Positions 35,051 through 35,072 of a DNA stretch of 35,072 nucleotides are shown here, piece by piece. The position numbers were made by a program, and so were the translations under genes. The first letter of the stretch is position 1. Each line of letters opens with the position of its first letter. The stretch is from contig JAHCKS010000054.1 in assembly GCA_026125665.1 (NCBI GenBank), forward strand, positions 1 to 35,072, read 5' to 3'. Origin of the DNA: Rubrivivax sp. Its GTDB lineage: Bacteria > Pseudomonadota > Gammaproteobacteria > Burkholderiales > Burkholderiaceae_C. The notes beneath the pieces were generated by a model. It saw only the letters and a list, made by a program, of their open reading frames with translations, ran no database searches and was not told the DNA's origin.

Positions 35051-35063
35051 AGATCGGAAGAGC
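35051..35063 (+). other. Illumina adapter core at the window end
   Basis: AGATCGGAAGAGC is the 13-base stem shared by Illumina TruSeq and paired-end adapters; the next two bases (GG) also match the older paired-end adapter, after which the match ends. A chance hit of 13 bases in 35 kb is unlikely, and it lies 9 bases from the end. The last 22 bases should not be treated as genome. Confidence 0.88.
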
Positions 35064-35072
35064 GGCGGGAAG

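Overview
The window is GC-rich DNA (roughly 70% G+C by eye) packed with genes on both strands. Family content (a Bug-type solute receptor, a PEP-CTERM protein, a diheme cytochrome c4-like protein, a MoxR ATPase with a CoxE-type VWA protein, TamAB, and a tRNA-Arg(CCT)) points to a betaproteobacterium of the Burkholderiales, perhaps the Rubrivivax/Leptothrix/Ideonella neighbourhood. The genus is inference. The right end (35072) looks like a contig end, because the last 22 bases begin with the core of an Illumina sequencing adapter.

Layout. 1-879: 5' part of a Ser/Thr protein kinase gene (minus strand). 942-6817: a catabolic-looking island. A LysR regulator is divergent from a Bug-family periplasmic receptor, a translationally coupled PdxA-like dehydrogenase and a dimethylglycine/sarcosine-dehydrogenase-like flavoprotein. 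A convergent GMC oxidoreductase follows across a perfect hairpin. 8681-12177: overlapping LOG-family protein and arginase genes, then a hairpin and a CtpA-type S41 protease. 12363-15196: divergent ATPase and fused permease of an Fe3+-type ABC importer, with a Fur-box-like palindrome between them and no binding protein. 15362-15742: a small protein I cannot name. 15769-22411 (minus): tamA-tamB followed by tRNA-Arg(CCT). 22628-25513: a 961-residue cyclase-like/NTPase/TPR regulator. 25635-26327: a PEP-CTERM surface protein. 26533-27717: CoxE-like VWA protein. 27906-29072: membrane diguanylate cyclase. 29116-32692 (minus): moxR, GNAT acetyltransferase and S9 peptidase, probably one operon. 32798-33451: diheme cytochrome c with a clear -10 box and terminator. 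33510 to the end (minus): EamA transporter coupled to a damaged AlkA glycosylase gene.

How the genes fit together. The left island looks like uptake (Bug) plus oxidation of a small hydroxylated or methylated-amine substrate under LysR control; the substrate is unknown. The centre is envelope biology: TamAB, CtpA and iron import. MoxR and the VWA protein are probably partners although about 4 kb apart. No intergenic gap exceeds 300 bases. I see no IS element, phage gene, CRISPR array or replication origin. The most unusual points are a TamA that seems to be a lipoprotein, a PdxA-like enzyme with a changed substrate loop, a cyclase-like domain missing the catalytic Asn, a tRNA with a mismatched acceptor stem, and the broken AlkA gene next to adapter sequence.
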